In this document: piece by piece, positions 9,181 through 17,464 of the stretch
How positions within the stretch are numbered: the first letter of the stretch is position 1
Layout: the number at the start of each line of letters is the position of its first letter
Origin: JABFRG01 sp046351415
GTDB lineage: Bacteria; Myxococcota_A; Polyangia; Polyangiales; Polyangiaceae
Assembly: GCA_046351415.1 (NCBI GenBank)
Contig: JAXLYO010000002.1
Span: 372,001 to 436,000, forward strand
DNA: 64,000 nt
Direction of reading: 5' to 3'
Position numbers and translations under genes: made by a program
The notes under the pieces: model-generated
What the model was told of the DNA's origin: nothing
The model's input: the letters and a program-made list of their open reading frames with translations, nothing else
The model's database searches: none

Positions 9181-10289
9181 AGACGCGCGCTGCCGTTGCC
9201 TACGAAGCCGGAAAACCGTTGGTCGTGGAAGAAGTGGAACTCGAAGGCCCGAAGGCGGGCGAGGTTCTCGTCGAAATCAAAGCCACAGGGGTGTGCCACA
9301 CAGACGAATTCACCCGCTCGGGCGCCGACCCCGAGGGCCTCTTTCCCGCCATTCTCGGGCACGAAGGCGCGGGCATCGTAGTGGACGTCGGTCCTGGCGT
9401 GACCAGCCTCGCGAAGGGCGACCACGTCATTCCGCTCTACACACCCGAGTGCCGCGGCTGCAAATCGTGTTTGAGCCGCAAGACGAACCTCTGCACCGCT
9501 ATCCGGGCGACGCAGGGCAAAGGGCTCATGCCTGACGGCACGAGCCGCTTCTCGATCGGGAAAGAGCGCATCCACCACTACATGGGGTGCTCCACGTTCG
9601 CGAACCACACGGTGCTCCCCGAGATCGCCCTGGCGAAGGTGCGCAAGGACGCCCCCATGGACAAGATCTGTTACATCGGCTGCGGCGTCACCACTGGCAT
9701 CGGAGCGGTCATCTACACGGCGAAGGTCGAGCCAGGCGCCAACGTGGTCGTCTTCGGACTCGGCGGCATCGGCCTCAACGTCATTCAGGGCGCGCGCATG
9801 GCGGGTGCCGACATGATCATCGGCGTGGACATCAACCCCGCGCGCGAGGCGATGGCTCGCAAGTTTGGCCTCACGCACTTCGTGAACCCGAAGGATCTCG
9901 GGGACAAGGACCTCGTTCCTCACTTGGTCGAACTCACGAAGGGCGGCGCAGACTACTCGTTCGAGTGCGTCGGCAACGTCGACCTCATGCGACAAGCGCT
10001 CGAGTGTTGCCATCGCGGCTGGGGCGAGTCGATCATCATCGGGGTCGCCGGTTCCGGGCAGGAGATCAAGACGCGTCCCTTCCAGCTCGTCACCGGGCGC
10101 GTCTGGAAAGGCACGGCGTTCGGCGGCGCGCGCGGCCGTACGGACGTCCCGAAGATCGTCGACTGGTACATGGAGGGCAAGATCGACATCGATAGCCTCA
10201 TCACGCACAAGCTGCCGCTCACGGACATCAACAAGTCGTTCGACTTGATGCACTCCGGAGAATCGATCCGCGCGGTGGTCGAGTTTTGA
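9177..10289 (+). CDS. frmA: S-(hydroxymethyl)glutathione dehydrogenase / class III alcohol dehydrogenase
   Basis: This NAD-dependent zinc enzyme oxidises S-hydroxymethylglutathione, formed from formaldehyde and glutathione, to S-formylglutathione. It is 370 residues, as in the family. Visible parts are the catalytic zinc site (GVCHTDEFTR, GHEGAG), the four-Cys structural zinc loop (CRGCKSCLSRKTNLC), the GCGVTTGIGA segment and the Rossmann motif GLGGIGL. The ATG overlaps the glnE stop, and its own stop overlaps the TTG start of the S-formylglutathione hydrolase gene, so the pair acts as one detoxification unit. The same enzyme class can also reduce S-nitrosoglutathione. Confidence 0.95.
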   Translation: MKTRAAVAYEAGKPLVVEEVELEGPKAGEVLVEIKATGVCHTDEFTRSGADPEGLFPAILGHEGAGIVVDVGPGVTSLAKGDHVIPLYTPECRGCKSCLSRKTNLCTAIRATQGKGLMPDGTSRFSIGKERIHHYMGCSTFANHTVLPEIALAKVRKDAPMDKICYIGCGVTTGIGAVIYTAKVEPGANVVVFGLGGIGLNVIQGARMAGADMIIGVDINPAREAMARKFGLTHFVNPKDLGDKDLVPHLVELTKGGADYSFECVGNVDLMRQALECCHRGWGESIIIGVAGSGQEIKTRPFQLVTGRVWKGTAFGGARGRTDVPKIVDWYMEGKIDIDSLITHKLPLTDINKSFDLMHSGESIRAVVEF

Positions 10290-11134
10290 GCACGCCCGCG
10301 TTCGAAAAGAGCGTGGAGATGCGCTCGTTCGGCGGAACCCAAGGGTTCTACAAGCACCCGTCCACGGTGTGCGGCGGCGAGATGCGGTTTTCCGTGTTCG
10401 TGCCGGATGCCGCGAAGGATGCGCCTTTGCCGGTCGTCTATTTCTTGGCGGGGCTCACGTGCACCGAAGAAACCTTCGCGGCCAAATCAGGTGCGCAGCG
10501 CGCGGCATCGAAGCTCGGGCTCATCGTCGTCACGTGCGACACGAGCCCGCGCAGTGCGCGGTACCCCGGTGACGATGAGCACTGGGATTTCGGTCAGGGC
10601 GCCGGCTTCTACGTAGATGCGACCGAGGCTCCTTGGTCGAGCACCTATCGCATGGAGACGTACGTGACCGAAGAGCTGCGGACACTCGTGGAGACGAACT
10701 TTCCCATCGCGACCGGCGCACGCGGCATCTTTGGCCACTCGATGGGCGGCCACGGTGCACTCACCCTTTCTCTGCGGCACCCGGACCTTTACAAGAGCGT
10801 CTCGGCGTTCGCTCCCATCGTTGCACCGAGCCAGGTGCCATGGGGCGAGAAGGCCTTCTCTCGCTACCTCGGGGATGACCGCGCGAAATGGCGAGAACAC
10901 GATGCCTGCGAGCTCGTCAGAAAGACGCAGCTGCCGAGCGAGATCCTGATCGATCAGGGCACGAGCGACAAGTTCCTCACGCGAGAGCTACGCCCGGAGT
11001 TGTTCGAGGCGGCGTGTCGCGACGCGGGGCAAGCGCTGAAACTGCGGCGGCACGAGGGGTTCGACCACAGCTACTACTTCATCCAGACGTTCGTGAAGTC
11101 GCACTTGAAGCATCACGCGAAGTTGCTGGGGTAG
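10286..11134 (+). CDS. frmB: S-formylglutathione hydrolase
   Basis: This esterase-D-type serine hydrolase releases formate and glutathione from the FrmA product. It is 282 residues, the normal length. It has the nucleophile elbow GHSMGGHG and a C-terminal catalytic His in FDHSYYF; WSSTYRMETYV and the N-terminal STVCGGEMRFSVF are also typical of the family. The start is TTG at 10286, overlapping the frmA TGA; no later start would keep the family N-terminus. Expression probably depends on coupling to frmA. Confidence 0.95.
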   Translation: MSTPAFEKSVEMRSFGGTQGFYKHPSTVCGGEMRFSVFVPDAAKDAPLPVVYFLAGLTCTEETFAAKSGAQRAASKLGLIVVTCDTSPRSARYPGDDEHWDFGQGAGFYVDATEAPWSSTYRMETYVTEELRTLVETNFPIATGARGIFGHSMGGHGALTLSLRHPDLYKSVSAFAPIVAPSQVPWGEKAFSRYLGDDRAKWREHDACELVRKTQLPSEILIDQGTSDKFLTRELRPELFEAACRDAGQALKLRRHEGFDHSYYFIQTFVKSHLKHHAKLLG

Positions 11135-11281
11135 ACGACTTCCTTCGGTCAGCGTGGGAATCGGTAGACCTGCGGTCGGCTCTCTCCTCGTTGTCGGCTG
11201 CTCTCGTTGGCGCAATCGTCGTCGCGCACGCCGTCGCCGTCGTTCCTCGCCATCGCGCTGCGCGAACGGACTCTTAAACGA

Positions 11282-11311
11282 AAACGGCCCTCGATTTCTC
11301 GAGAGCCGTTT
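11282..11311 (-). terminator. rho-independent terminator of the CD225-like gene
   Basis: A 13-bp near-perfect stem (AAACGGC with an inner CTCGA pairing) and a short loop lie 20 bases past the reverse-strand stop at 11332. On the reverse strand the single mismatch becomes a G-U pair and a T-rich tract (TTTTCGTTT) follows, so it is oriented for the reverse gene. Confidence 0.75.
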
Positions 11312-11331
11312 CTGCTTCAGCTACGTACCGA

Positions 11332-11835
11332 CTAGCTGTTTGCTGCGAGGAGCAACCAGTAGAGGATGTTGCCGATGATGTAGAGCGCGAAGCCGATACC
11401 CGCGATGATGTAGGTGATCTTGGCCTTGCCGCGGGCGCCTTCGAGGTCACCCGTCTTCTTGAGGTTGCCGGCCTGGATCGCGAAGATCAAGGCGGGAACG
11501 CCGAAGAAGAGGTTACAGCAGGGGAAGATCATGAGGATGGCGAGGATGAGCGGGAGCGTGGTGTTCACGTCTCCGCCCGCGCCCGGCATCATCGGGCCGC
11601 CGGGGGGCGGGAAGCCGCCGCCGGGAGGACCAAAGCCGGGAGGAGGCGCGCCGTAGCCACCGGGGGGTGCGCCACCGGGCGGCATACCACCGGGGGGAGG
11701 ACCGAAACCGCCACCGCCGGGGGGAGCGCCGGGAGGTGCGCCGTAGCCACCGCCACCGGGAGGTGCGCCATAGCCACCACCGCCGGGCGGGGGGCCGTAA
11801 CCTGCAGCTTGAATTCCGTTATTCATCGGGTCCAT
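11332..11835 (-). CDS. Gly/Pro-rich CD225/dispanin-like membrane protein
   Basis: This 167-residue protein has an N-terminal half of imperfect Gly-Pro-Tyr repeats (units like GGGGYGAPP), then two hydrophobic segments (LPLILAILMIFPCC and ITYIIAGIGFALYIIGNILYWLL). Between them the loop AGNLKKTGDLEGARGKAK resembles the CD225/dispanin (IFITM-like) conserved loop. The start ATG at 11835 has GAGGAG five bases upstream. It is a single gene with its own terminator. Bacterial CD225-like proteins have no settled role; the Gly/Pro head may be a low-complexity cytosolic or surface domain. Confidence 0.7.
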   Translation of the reverse strand: MDPMNNGIQAAGYGPPPGGGGYGAPPGGGGYGAPPGAPPGGGGFGPPPGGMPPGGAPPGGYGAPPPGFGPPGGGFPPPGGPMMPGAGGDVNTTLPLILAILMIFPCCNLFFGVPALIFAIQAGNLKKTGDLEGARGKAKITYIIAGIGFALYIIGNILYWLLLAANS

Positions 11836-12013
11836 TCTAACTCCTCGTGCTTGCGAAGCAGGACGTCCCGCCGCTTGCTGCGCAGGAGCATCGCATACCT
11901 TGTATCGAATTGGGAAAGGGAAAAGTGGCCGAAGCCTCGTTCAGCGGTAAGTTCATACGAAGACGGGGGAAAAATCTACCTTTCTTCGGTTTGTTCTCGC
12001 GAGAGGTGCATAG

Positions 12014-12484
12014 GTGGCGAGCATGACGGCGGCAGATACCGGTGACGGCTTCGGGGCGTCCTTCGTCCGCGCCTTCCGTGAAGGTTTCACCGCAGGTTTC
12101 CCGTATTGGCGCCGGGCCCTCCTCCTCAGCGGGTTTCTCGTCGCCTTTGCCTTCACCCTCTCGTACGGCTGGCTGCGCTGCCCGACGGCGACGTGGTTTC
12201 ACATCCCCTGCCCGTCCTGTGGCTCGAGTCGCGCGGTGCTTTCCGTCGTTCATGGCGCGTGGGATCCGCACATGAATCCGTTCGGGCTCGTGGTCGCACC
12301 GCTCCTTCTCACGTTCGGTCTTCGCGCCATTTGGCTTCTCGCAACGCGCGGAAACGTGCTTTTGCTCGCGGAAGGCCGCTTCGGCGGCGCTCTCAAGCGA
12401 GTCGCCATCGTCCTTCTCGTGCTCGAAGTGGCGCTGTGGGTGCTTCGCTTCTTCGGCCTTTTCGGCGGGCCGGTGCCGACCTGA
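12014..12484 (+). CDS. DUF2752 membrane protein
   Basis: This 156-residue protein has about three membrane segments and the DUF2752 signature: CPTATWFHIPCPSCGSSRA followed by an Asn-Pro (HMNPFGLV). The Cys pairs suggest a metal or redox site, but no activity is established. The start taken is GTG at 12014, eight bases after GAGAGG; an ATG at 12023 is the alternative. It precedes the Ser/Thr kinase by 78 bp, which contain a small GC hairpin. Confidence 0.8.
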   Translation: MASMTAADTGDGFGASFVRAFREGFTAGFPYWRRALLLSGFLVAFAFTLSYGWLRCPTATWFHIPCPSCGSSRAVLSVVHGAWDPHMNPFGLVVAPLLLTFGLRAIWLLATRGNVLLLAEGRFGGALKRVAIVLLVLEVALWVLRFFGLFGGPVPT

Positions 12485-12562
12485 TTCCGCAAGCGGCAGC
12501 AGAGGACAGCAGGCAAAAGAAAGCGGCGACAGCCGCTCCGGGAATGCTGATAGGCTCTATGC

Positions 12563-14329
12563 GTGCGCGTCTGCTCGGCCTGCCTCGAAGTCTATGACGA
12601 GTCTGCGGCGTTCTGCCCCTCCGATGGAACCATGCTCCGATCCGAGGAAGATCCGATGCTCGGCAAGACGATCGCCTCGCGCTTTCGCCTCCTGAAGCGC
12701 CTCGGTTCGGGCGCAACGTCCATCGTCTACCTTGCACGCCACGTGGTCATCGATCGCTTGAGCGCCATCAAAGTGCTGCGCCGGGAATTCGAACGTGAGG
12801 TGAGTTACCGCGAGCGCTTCCTTCGCGAGGCCCGCGCCGTCAATCGCATCGCGCATCCGAACATCGTCGAGATCAGCGACGTCGGCGAGTCCGACGGCTT
12901 CGCCTACCTCGTCATGGAGTACGTCCCCGGCATCTCGCTGCTCGACCACATGCAGCAAGGAAAGTTTCCTTGGCAACGAGCAGTGCGTGTCGCCGTGCAA
13001 ATCGCCGCGGCGCTCGCCCGCGCGCACGAGGCGCGCGTCATCCATCGTGACCTGAAGCCCGAGAACATCTTGCTCGTCCCAACCGAAGAAGGCGACGAGC
13101 GCGTCAAGCTGACCGACTTCGGCATTGCCAAGCTCCTCGACCTCCCTTCTGTCACCATCTCGGACCAGATCTTCGGAACGCCGGGCTACATCGCGCCGGA
13201 GTACATCAAAGGGGAGCCGGGCGACGCACGCTCCGACCTCTACGCCCTCGGGGTCGTCCTCTACGAGATGATCGTCGGCGACCTCCCATTCGCCGCCAAA
13301 GGCCAGGCAGAGATGCTGCTGAAGCCTCTTTCGAGCACCGCTGTTCCGCCGAGTGCGCGCACCCCGGGTCTTCCGGTCGAACTCGAAGGTTTGATGCTGC
13401 GCTTGATCGCTCGCTCTCCGGACGACCGCCCGCAAGACGCGGAGATGGTCGTCGTCGCGCTCAATCGAATCATCGAAGCCGACGAGGCGCGCGAACGCGA
13501 AGAAGAGGCACCCAACACGCCTGCCGTTCGAATCACAGGTGACACGATCATCGAGGAGCCCGCGGAGACCCGTCGGCGCGGAAGCGACCTCACGCCCGTC
13601 GAGGGCATCGAACACGCTGCCGCTGCAGCGCCGGCGCCCTTCTTCGAGTCTCGACAGTCGATGCGCCCGAGCATGATCCCGCGCCCTTCGATGCTTCCTC
13701 CCCAAGCCCTCGCCGCAGCGGCCGAACGCTGGGCGGACACGGCGACGCACCTCGAGGAGTCCATCGATCGCGCCGAGGCTCGTGGGGCCATCACGGCGGC
13801 AGACGCAGCACGCGCCCGTGAGCTTTCGCGCATGGCTCGGGCCATGATGCCGCGAGTGCAACGAACGAGTGAACTCGTGCACGGGCTCCAGGCCGAACTC
13901 GATGCGCTCGAGAAGCGAGGCCGTGAGATGAAACAGAACTTTGGGCGAGCCGTCGACACGCTCTTGCACGATCGTGCGAGGCATCGCATCGCTTGGGACT
14001 CCCTTCGCGCCAAGCGTGACATCGCCGATGTGAAGCGCCCTCTCGCCCCTCTCACGGACAACAGTCTTTGGGCAGCCGCTTCTTCGGCCGTCGAGGACGA
14101 ACACGCCCGTGCCATCGATACCGACTTGAGCTTCCAAATCGAAACGCTGCAGCGTGAGCTCGATCGAAACAACGACGAGCACGATCGCGAGCTCCTCGAC
14201 GTGACGGGGCGCCTCGAAGGCGCGATCGGCGCGCTGCGGCTCCTCACGCAGGAGCTCGCTTCCTCCCTCGACGCGGCCGCTCGCATCACGGCCTCGAAGC
14301 GCGAGCCGGACGTGCGACCCGTCGTCTGA
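12563..14329 (+). CDS. eukaryote-like Ser/Thr protein kinase with N-terminal zinc-ribbon-like motif and C-terminal coiled coil
   Basis: This 588-residue kinase opens with a small zinc-ribbon-like motif (C4, C7, C18 in FCPSDG). A complete kinase domain follows at about 40-310: Gly loop GSGATS at 48-53, Lys70 in AIKVL, HRDLKPEN with catalytic Asp163, DFG, and APE in the GYIAPEY segment. Residues 310-400 form a Pro/Ala-rich linker. Residues 390-580 are long charged helices with heptad character, probably a coiled coil. There is no membrane segment, so it is cytosolic, unlike PknB. GTG start at 12563. Substrates are unknown; the coiled coil may dimerise it or bind partners. Confidence 0.9.
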   Translation: MRVCSACLEVYDESAAFCPSDGTMLRSEEDPMLGKTIASRFRLLKRLGSGATSIVYLARHVVIDRLSAIKVLRREFEREVSYRERFLREARAVNRIAHPNIVEISDVGESDGFAYLVMEYVPGISLLDHMQQGKFPWQRAVRVAVQIAAALARAHEARVIHRDLKPENILLVPTEEGDERVKLTDFGIAKLLDLPSVTISDQIFGTPGYIAPEYIKGEPGDARSDLYALGVVLYEMIVGDLPFAAKGQAEMLLKPLSSTAVPPSARTPGLPVELEGLMLRLIARSPDDRPQDAEMVVVALNRIIEADEAREREEEAPNTPAVRITGDTIIEEPAETRRRGSDLTPVEGIEHAAAAAPAPFFESRQSMRPSMIPRPSMLPPQALAAAAERWADTATHLEESIDRAEARGAITAADAARARELSRMARAMMPRVQRTSELVHGLQAELDALEKRGREMKQNFGRAVDTLLHDRARHRIAWDSLRAKRDIADVKRPLAPLTDNSLWAAASSAVEDEHARAIDTDLSFQIETLQRELDRNNDEHDRELLDVTGRLEGAIGALRLLTQELASSLDAAARITASKREPDVRPVV

Positions 14330-14350
14330 GCGCACGTTTCAGTGCGTTTT
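14330..14350 (+). terminator. possible short terminator after the kinase gene
   Basis: A 6-bp stem (GCGCAC with GTGCGT) and 6-base loop directly follow the kinase stop and are followed by TTTC. The stem is short and the T tract weak, so this is tentative. Confidence 0.35.
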
Positions 14351-14717
14351 CGGCACCTCGTTCGGCCTTAGACGAGCACCAGCCGGCGCCTATTCATTGT
14401 CAAAACACGAATGTCTACGGACACTTAGTGTCGAGTGAGGTCTCCACGCTCAAGCAAGACATGGATGTCATGCGGAGAAAGCGCGTGCGCGACGTAACTG
14501 CATGATTCCTGATGCTCGGGCCCGGTGGCAGACGGGTTGCAGTTCTCGGAGCAACGACGCCTCTCGGCATCAGACGTATTGCTCACATGAACCCCATACC
14601 CGCTTTCTCCCTCGATGGTTCCGCAAGTGCGCGGCACCTCCCGGCGGCCAGAAAGCAGGGTCGAGTCGAAGCCGCGGGCCAGACCGCGTGCCGAGACTCC
14701 CATTCGAGGTCGACTCC
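14351..14717. other. 367-bp intergenic region, no gene seen
   Basis: Nothing coding is convincing here on either strand. The region includes a slightly AT-richer patch around 14392-14430 that could hold the promoter of the DUF4382 lipoprotein gene, but no clear -35/-10 pair stands out. Confidence 0.4.
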
Positions 14718-15236
14718 ATGCTCCTGCGCCCCTTTCTTGTCTTTGCTTGCTTGATACCTCTCGTGGCGTGTGGCGCGTCTGATGCCGAGAGCGTCGGTTC
14801 CCTTTCGCTGCAACTCACCGATTCTCCCGGCACCTATGAGCGCGTCGACGTGGACCTCGCTTCGGCGTCGATTCACGATGCGTCGCAACCCGCCGACAAG
14901 GGATGGGTGCGAATTCCGCTGAAGAGCGGCACCGTAAATCTCCTTCGGCTAGGCAAGGAACTACCCCTCGCGGCGAGTTCGGTTCCCGTGGGAGACTATG
15001 ACCGCATCGAGGTCACGATTCGAAGCGCAACGGTGACGAGCGCGGGGTCCACGCTTCCCCTTGCCATCCAAGAAGGCAAGGATGCGGCGACGATCGAGTA
15101 CCCTTTCCGCGTTGCGCCTTTCGACGAGACCGAGATGCTGCTCGAATTCGACGCCAATGCCTCTGTGACGCGTGGTGACAGTGGCGCCTTAGGATTGGAC
15201 CCGCACATCACGGTGCGGAGCGAGCGACGCAAATGA
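14718..15236 (+). CDS. DUF4382 domain lipoprotein
   Basis: This 172-residue lipoprotein has a signal peptide (MLLRPFLVFACLIPLVAC) ending in the lipobox LVAC. The mature part has the DUF4382 pattern: LSLQLTDSPGTYERVDVDL, then VNLLRL and a beta-rich body ending in a DPHITV-type strand. Such domains are secreted beta-sandwich modules of unknown role. The start is ATG at 14718 with GAGGT nine bases upstream. Its last 48 bases overlap the 3' end of the convergent CPBP protease gene. Confidence 0.85.
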   Translation: MLLRPFLVFACLIPLVACGASDAESVGSLSLQLTDSPGTYERVDVDLASASIHDASQPADKGWVRIPLKSGTVNLLRLGKELPLAASSVPVGDYDRIEVTIRSATVTSAGSTLPLAIQEGKDAATIEYPFRVAPFDETEMLLEFDANASVTRGDSGALGLDPHITVRSERRK

Positions 15237-15854
15237 GCCACGCAGGTAGAGCGCGTTCACCACGTTGATGAAGACATGTGCGCCGATGGCTCCCACGAGC
15301 TCGCCCGACGCGACGTATACGAGGGCAAACGCGCACCCCACGGCGGCGGAAGATGCAGCCCAGAGGAGACGGCCGCGGCCGCGCATCTGATGAACGAGCC
15401 CGAAGAGGATGCTCGAGAGAACGACGCCGATGAGTGGCGTCAAAGCGCCCCGAAACAAGAGCTCCTCGGAGACGCCGGTGAGAAAGGCTTGAACCACCAG
15501 GACAGACACTTTGCGGGAGCGAAAGCCGAGCGCGAGTTCCCGCGCGAGGGCCTTGCCGACAGTGGACCTTCGCACGAGTTCCTTCGTAAGGACGACCGCT
15601 CCGACGCCCACGAACGCCCCCGCCAGAAGGCTCCAGAGGATGCGGACGATGCGGGGCCCTTCGATCCACGGGGTCGTCACGAGGGGGTCGCGTCCCGAGG
15701 CGAGGGCGACGGCTATCCCGATGAGCGCGACAGCCCCTGTCGAAAGCATCGAGGGCGCAAGCCACCATGCACGCTCATGACGGTCGAGCCGCCCAACCGC
15801 GCGCGCGCGAGGGCTTTCCGGCAGCAGAAGTCGGGCGTGACGAAAGACGTGCAT
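15189..15854 (-). CDS. CPBP family intramembrane metalloprotease
   Basis: This is a second CPBP protease (221 residues, about six membrane segments). Motifs are SEELLFRG (EExxxR), FGLVHQ and HVFINVVNALYLR, giving the Glu/His set of the family. The Arg-rich N-terminus is cytosolic. Its 3' end overlaps the DUF4382 lipoprotein gene by 48 bases on the other strand. It starts 116 bp from the divergent HD-GYP regulator gene. No substrate can be named. Confidence 0.85.
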   Translation of the reverse strand: MHVFRHARLLLPESPRARAVGRLDRHERAWWLAPSMLSTGAVALIGIAVALASGRDPLVTTPWIEGPRIVRILWSLLAGAFVGVGAVVLTKELVRRSTVGKALARELALGFRSRKVSVLVVQAFLTGVSEELLFRGALTPLIGVVLSSILFGLVHQMRGRGRLLWAASSAAVGCAFALVYVASGELVGAIGAHVFINVVNALYLRGSFASLAPHRDVRVQS

Positions 15855-15970
15855 GAAGTGGAACCCGAGCGACCGTCGGCGCCCATCCCTCAGGGACGAT
15901 ATAGCCCTCCGAGCGGCGGTGCGAAAGCGAAAGCTCGTGTTCTCCCGAAGGTTTTGGTAGGTAGAGTCCC

Positions 15971-17464
15971 GTGAGCGCAGGTAGCGACGAACGACCGCGG
16001 GTGCTCATCGTCGACGACGAAAAATTCATCCGCGATATTTTGGCCGATTTTCTCGGCATGGAGGGGTACCAGGTGCGCACCGCCGAAGACGGTGCGGCTG
16101 CCCTCGAGGAGCTGTCGCGCGGTCCGTACGATCTCATCTTGAGTGACTTGAAGATGCCCCGCATGGGTGGCATCGAGCTCCTCCAGAAGGTCTCGGAGCA
16201 CTCGCCCTCCGCACTGACCGTCATCATGACGGGGTTCGGCACCGTCGAGACCGCCATCGACGCGATGAAGCGAGGAGCTTACGACTACATCTTGAAGCCC
16301 TTCAAGATGGAGGAGGTCATCCACGTCGTACAGCGCGGTCTGGAGAAGCAGCGTCTCGCCACGGAGAACCTCCGATTGAAGGAAGCGCTGTCCCTCTACA
16401 AAGTGAGCGAAGCCATCCAGGCTTCCCTTTCGCTCGACGAGGTCATGGGCACCCTTGCGAGCACCTCCATCGAAGAGCTCGGCGCCGACCGCGTGTCGGT
16501 TTGGCTCGACGACGGCGAAGGCGGCTACAAGGAGCGCGCGTGCCTCGTCGCCCCGAACGCGAGCGGGACGCCCATCGAGGCATCCTGCAGCTTCAAAGCG
16601 AAGGACGTCCTCGCACGCCTATCGGAGCAGGGAGCCATTCTCGAGCACGGGCAGAAGAGCCTCGCCTACTTCGACGTGGCGCCGGAGTTCCCGCTCACGT
16701 CGCTCTTGGTCCTTCCTCTTCGCGGCCAAGCACGCACCTTCGGCTTCGTCGCCGCGATGAGTTTCTCGCAGCACAAGCGCTTCGACGAAGGCCAGCGAAA
16801 GCACCTCTTCATCGTCGCCTCGCGCGCCGCTGCCGCCGTCGAGAACGCCCGCCTGTACGAAGACCTCCAGGCGACGTTCCAGCAGACCATCCAAGGTCTC
16901 GCCGCTGCGATCGACAAGATGGACCGCTACACGGCCGGGCACTCCGACCGCGTCGCAACCTATGCCATGTACCTCGCGACGCGTCTCGGACTCCCGCCAG
17001 ACATCGTCGAGGTCGTTCGTCAGAGCGCGCTCATGCACGACATCGGCAAGATCGGCTGCGTCATGAACTTGAACAAGCCGGGCAAGCTCACGCAGGACGA
17101 ATACGAAGGGTTCAAGAAGCACCCGACGTTCGGCCGCGATATTCTCGACCCCATCAAGTTCCTGCATCCGCTCATTCCCGGTGTGCACCTGCACCACGAA
17201 CGTTGGGACGGCCGCGGCTATCCGCTCGGTCTGAAAGGACACGACATTCCCATCGTCGCCCGCATCATCGCGGTGGCCGACACGTACGACGCCATGACGA
17301 GCGATCGCGCGTACAGGCAGGCGCTTCCGCACGAAGTGGCCGTCACCGAGATTGACCGCTGCGTCCATACGCAGTTCGACCCCGAAGTCGCGAACAGTTT
17401 CACCGAGCACCTCGACACCTTCCGAGACGAACTCATCGCGAAGGGCGTGAAGGTTCCGGAGTGA
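15971..17464 (+). CDS. response regulator with GAF and HD-GYP domains (c-di-GMP phosphodiesterase)
   Basis: This 497-residue protein has a receiver domain (residues 9-125; acidic pair at 15-16, phospho-acceptor Asp59 in LSDLKMP, switch Lys in ILKPF). A GAF-like domain (about 140-290) and an HD-GYP domain (about 300-480) follow. The HD-GYP core is intact: HSDRV, MHDIGKIG and HHERWDGRGYP, so c-di-GMP hydrolysis is likely. No histidine kinase gene is adjacent, so it is an orphan regulator. The start is GTG at 15971. The stop overlaps the lipB start (GTGA), an odd pairing of signalling with lipoate synthesis. Confidence 0.92.
   Translation: MSAGSDERPRVLIVDDEKFIRDILADFLGMEGYQVRTAEDGAAALEELSRGPYDLILSDLKMPRMGGIELLQKVSEHSPSALTVIMTGFGTVETAIDAMKRGAYDYILKPFKMEEVIHVVQRGLEKQRLATENLRLKEALSLYKVSEAIQASLSLDEVMGTLASTSIEELGADRVSVWLDDGEGGYKERACLVAPNASGTPIEASCSFKAKDVLARLSEQGAILEHGQKSLAYFDVAPEFPLTSLLVLPLRGQARTFGFVAAMSFSQHKRFDEGQRKHLFIVASRAAAAVENARLYEDLQATFQQTIQGLAAAIDKMDRYTAGHSDRVATYAMYLATRLGLPPDIVEVVRQSALMHDIGKIGCVMNLNKPGKLTQDEYEGFKKHPTFGRDILDPIKFLHPLIPGVHLHHERWDGRGYPLGLKGHDIPIVARIIAVADTYDAMTSDRAYRQALPHEVAVTEIDRCVHTQFDPEVANSFTEHLDTFRDELIAKGVKVPE

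Noticed and set aside
12522..12537. Hairpin AGCGGC-GACA-GCCGCT as a terminator of the DUF2752 gene
   Set aside because: No T tract follows on the forward strand; the T-rich side faces the reverse strand, where no gene ends.
12557..14335. 592-codon reverse frame antisense to the Ser/Thr kinase
   Set aside because: No domain content; the forward frame has a full set of kinase motifs.
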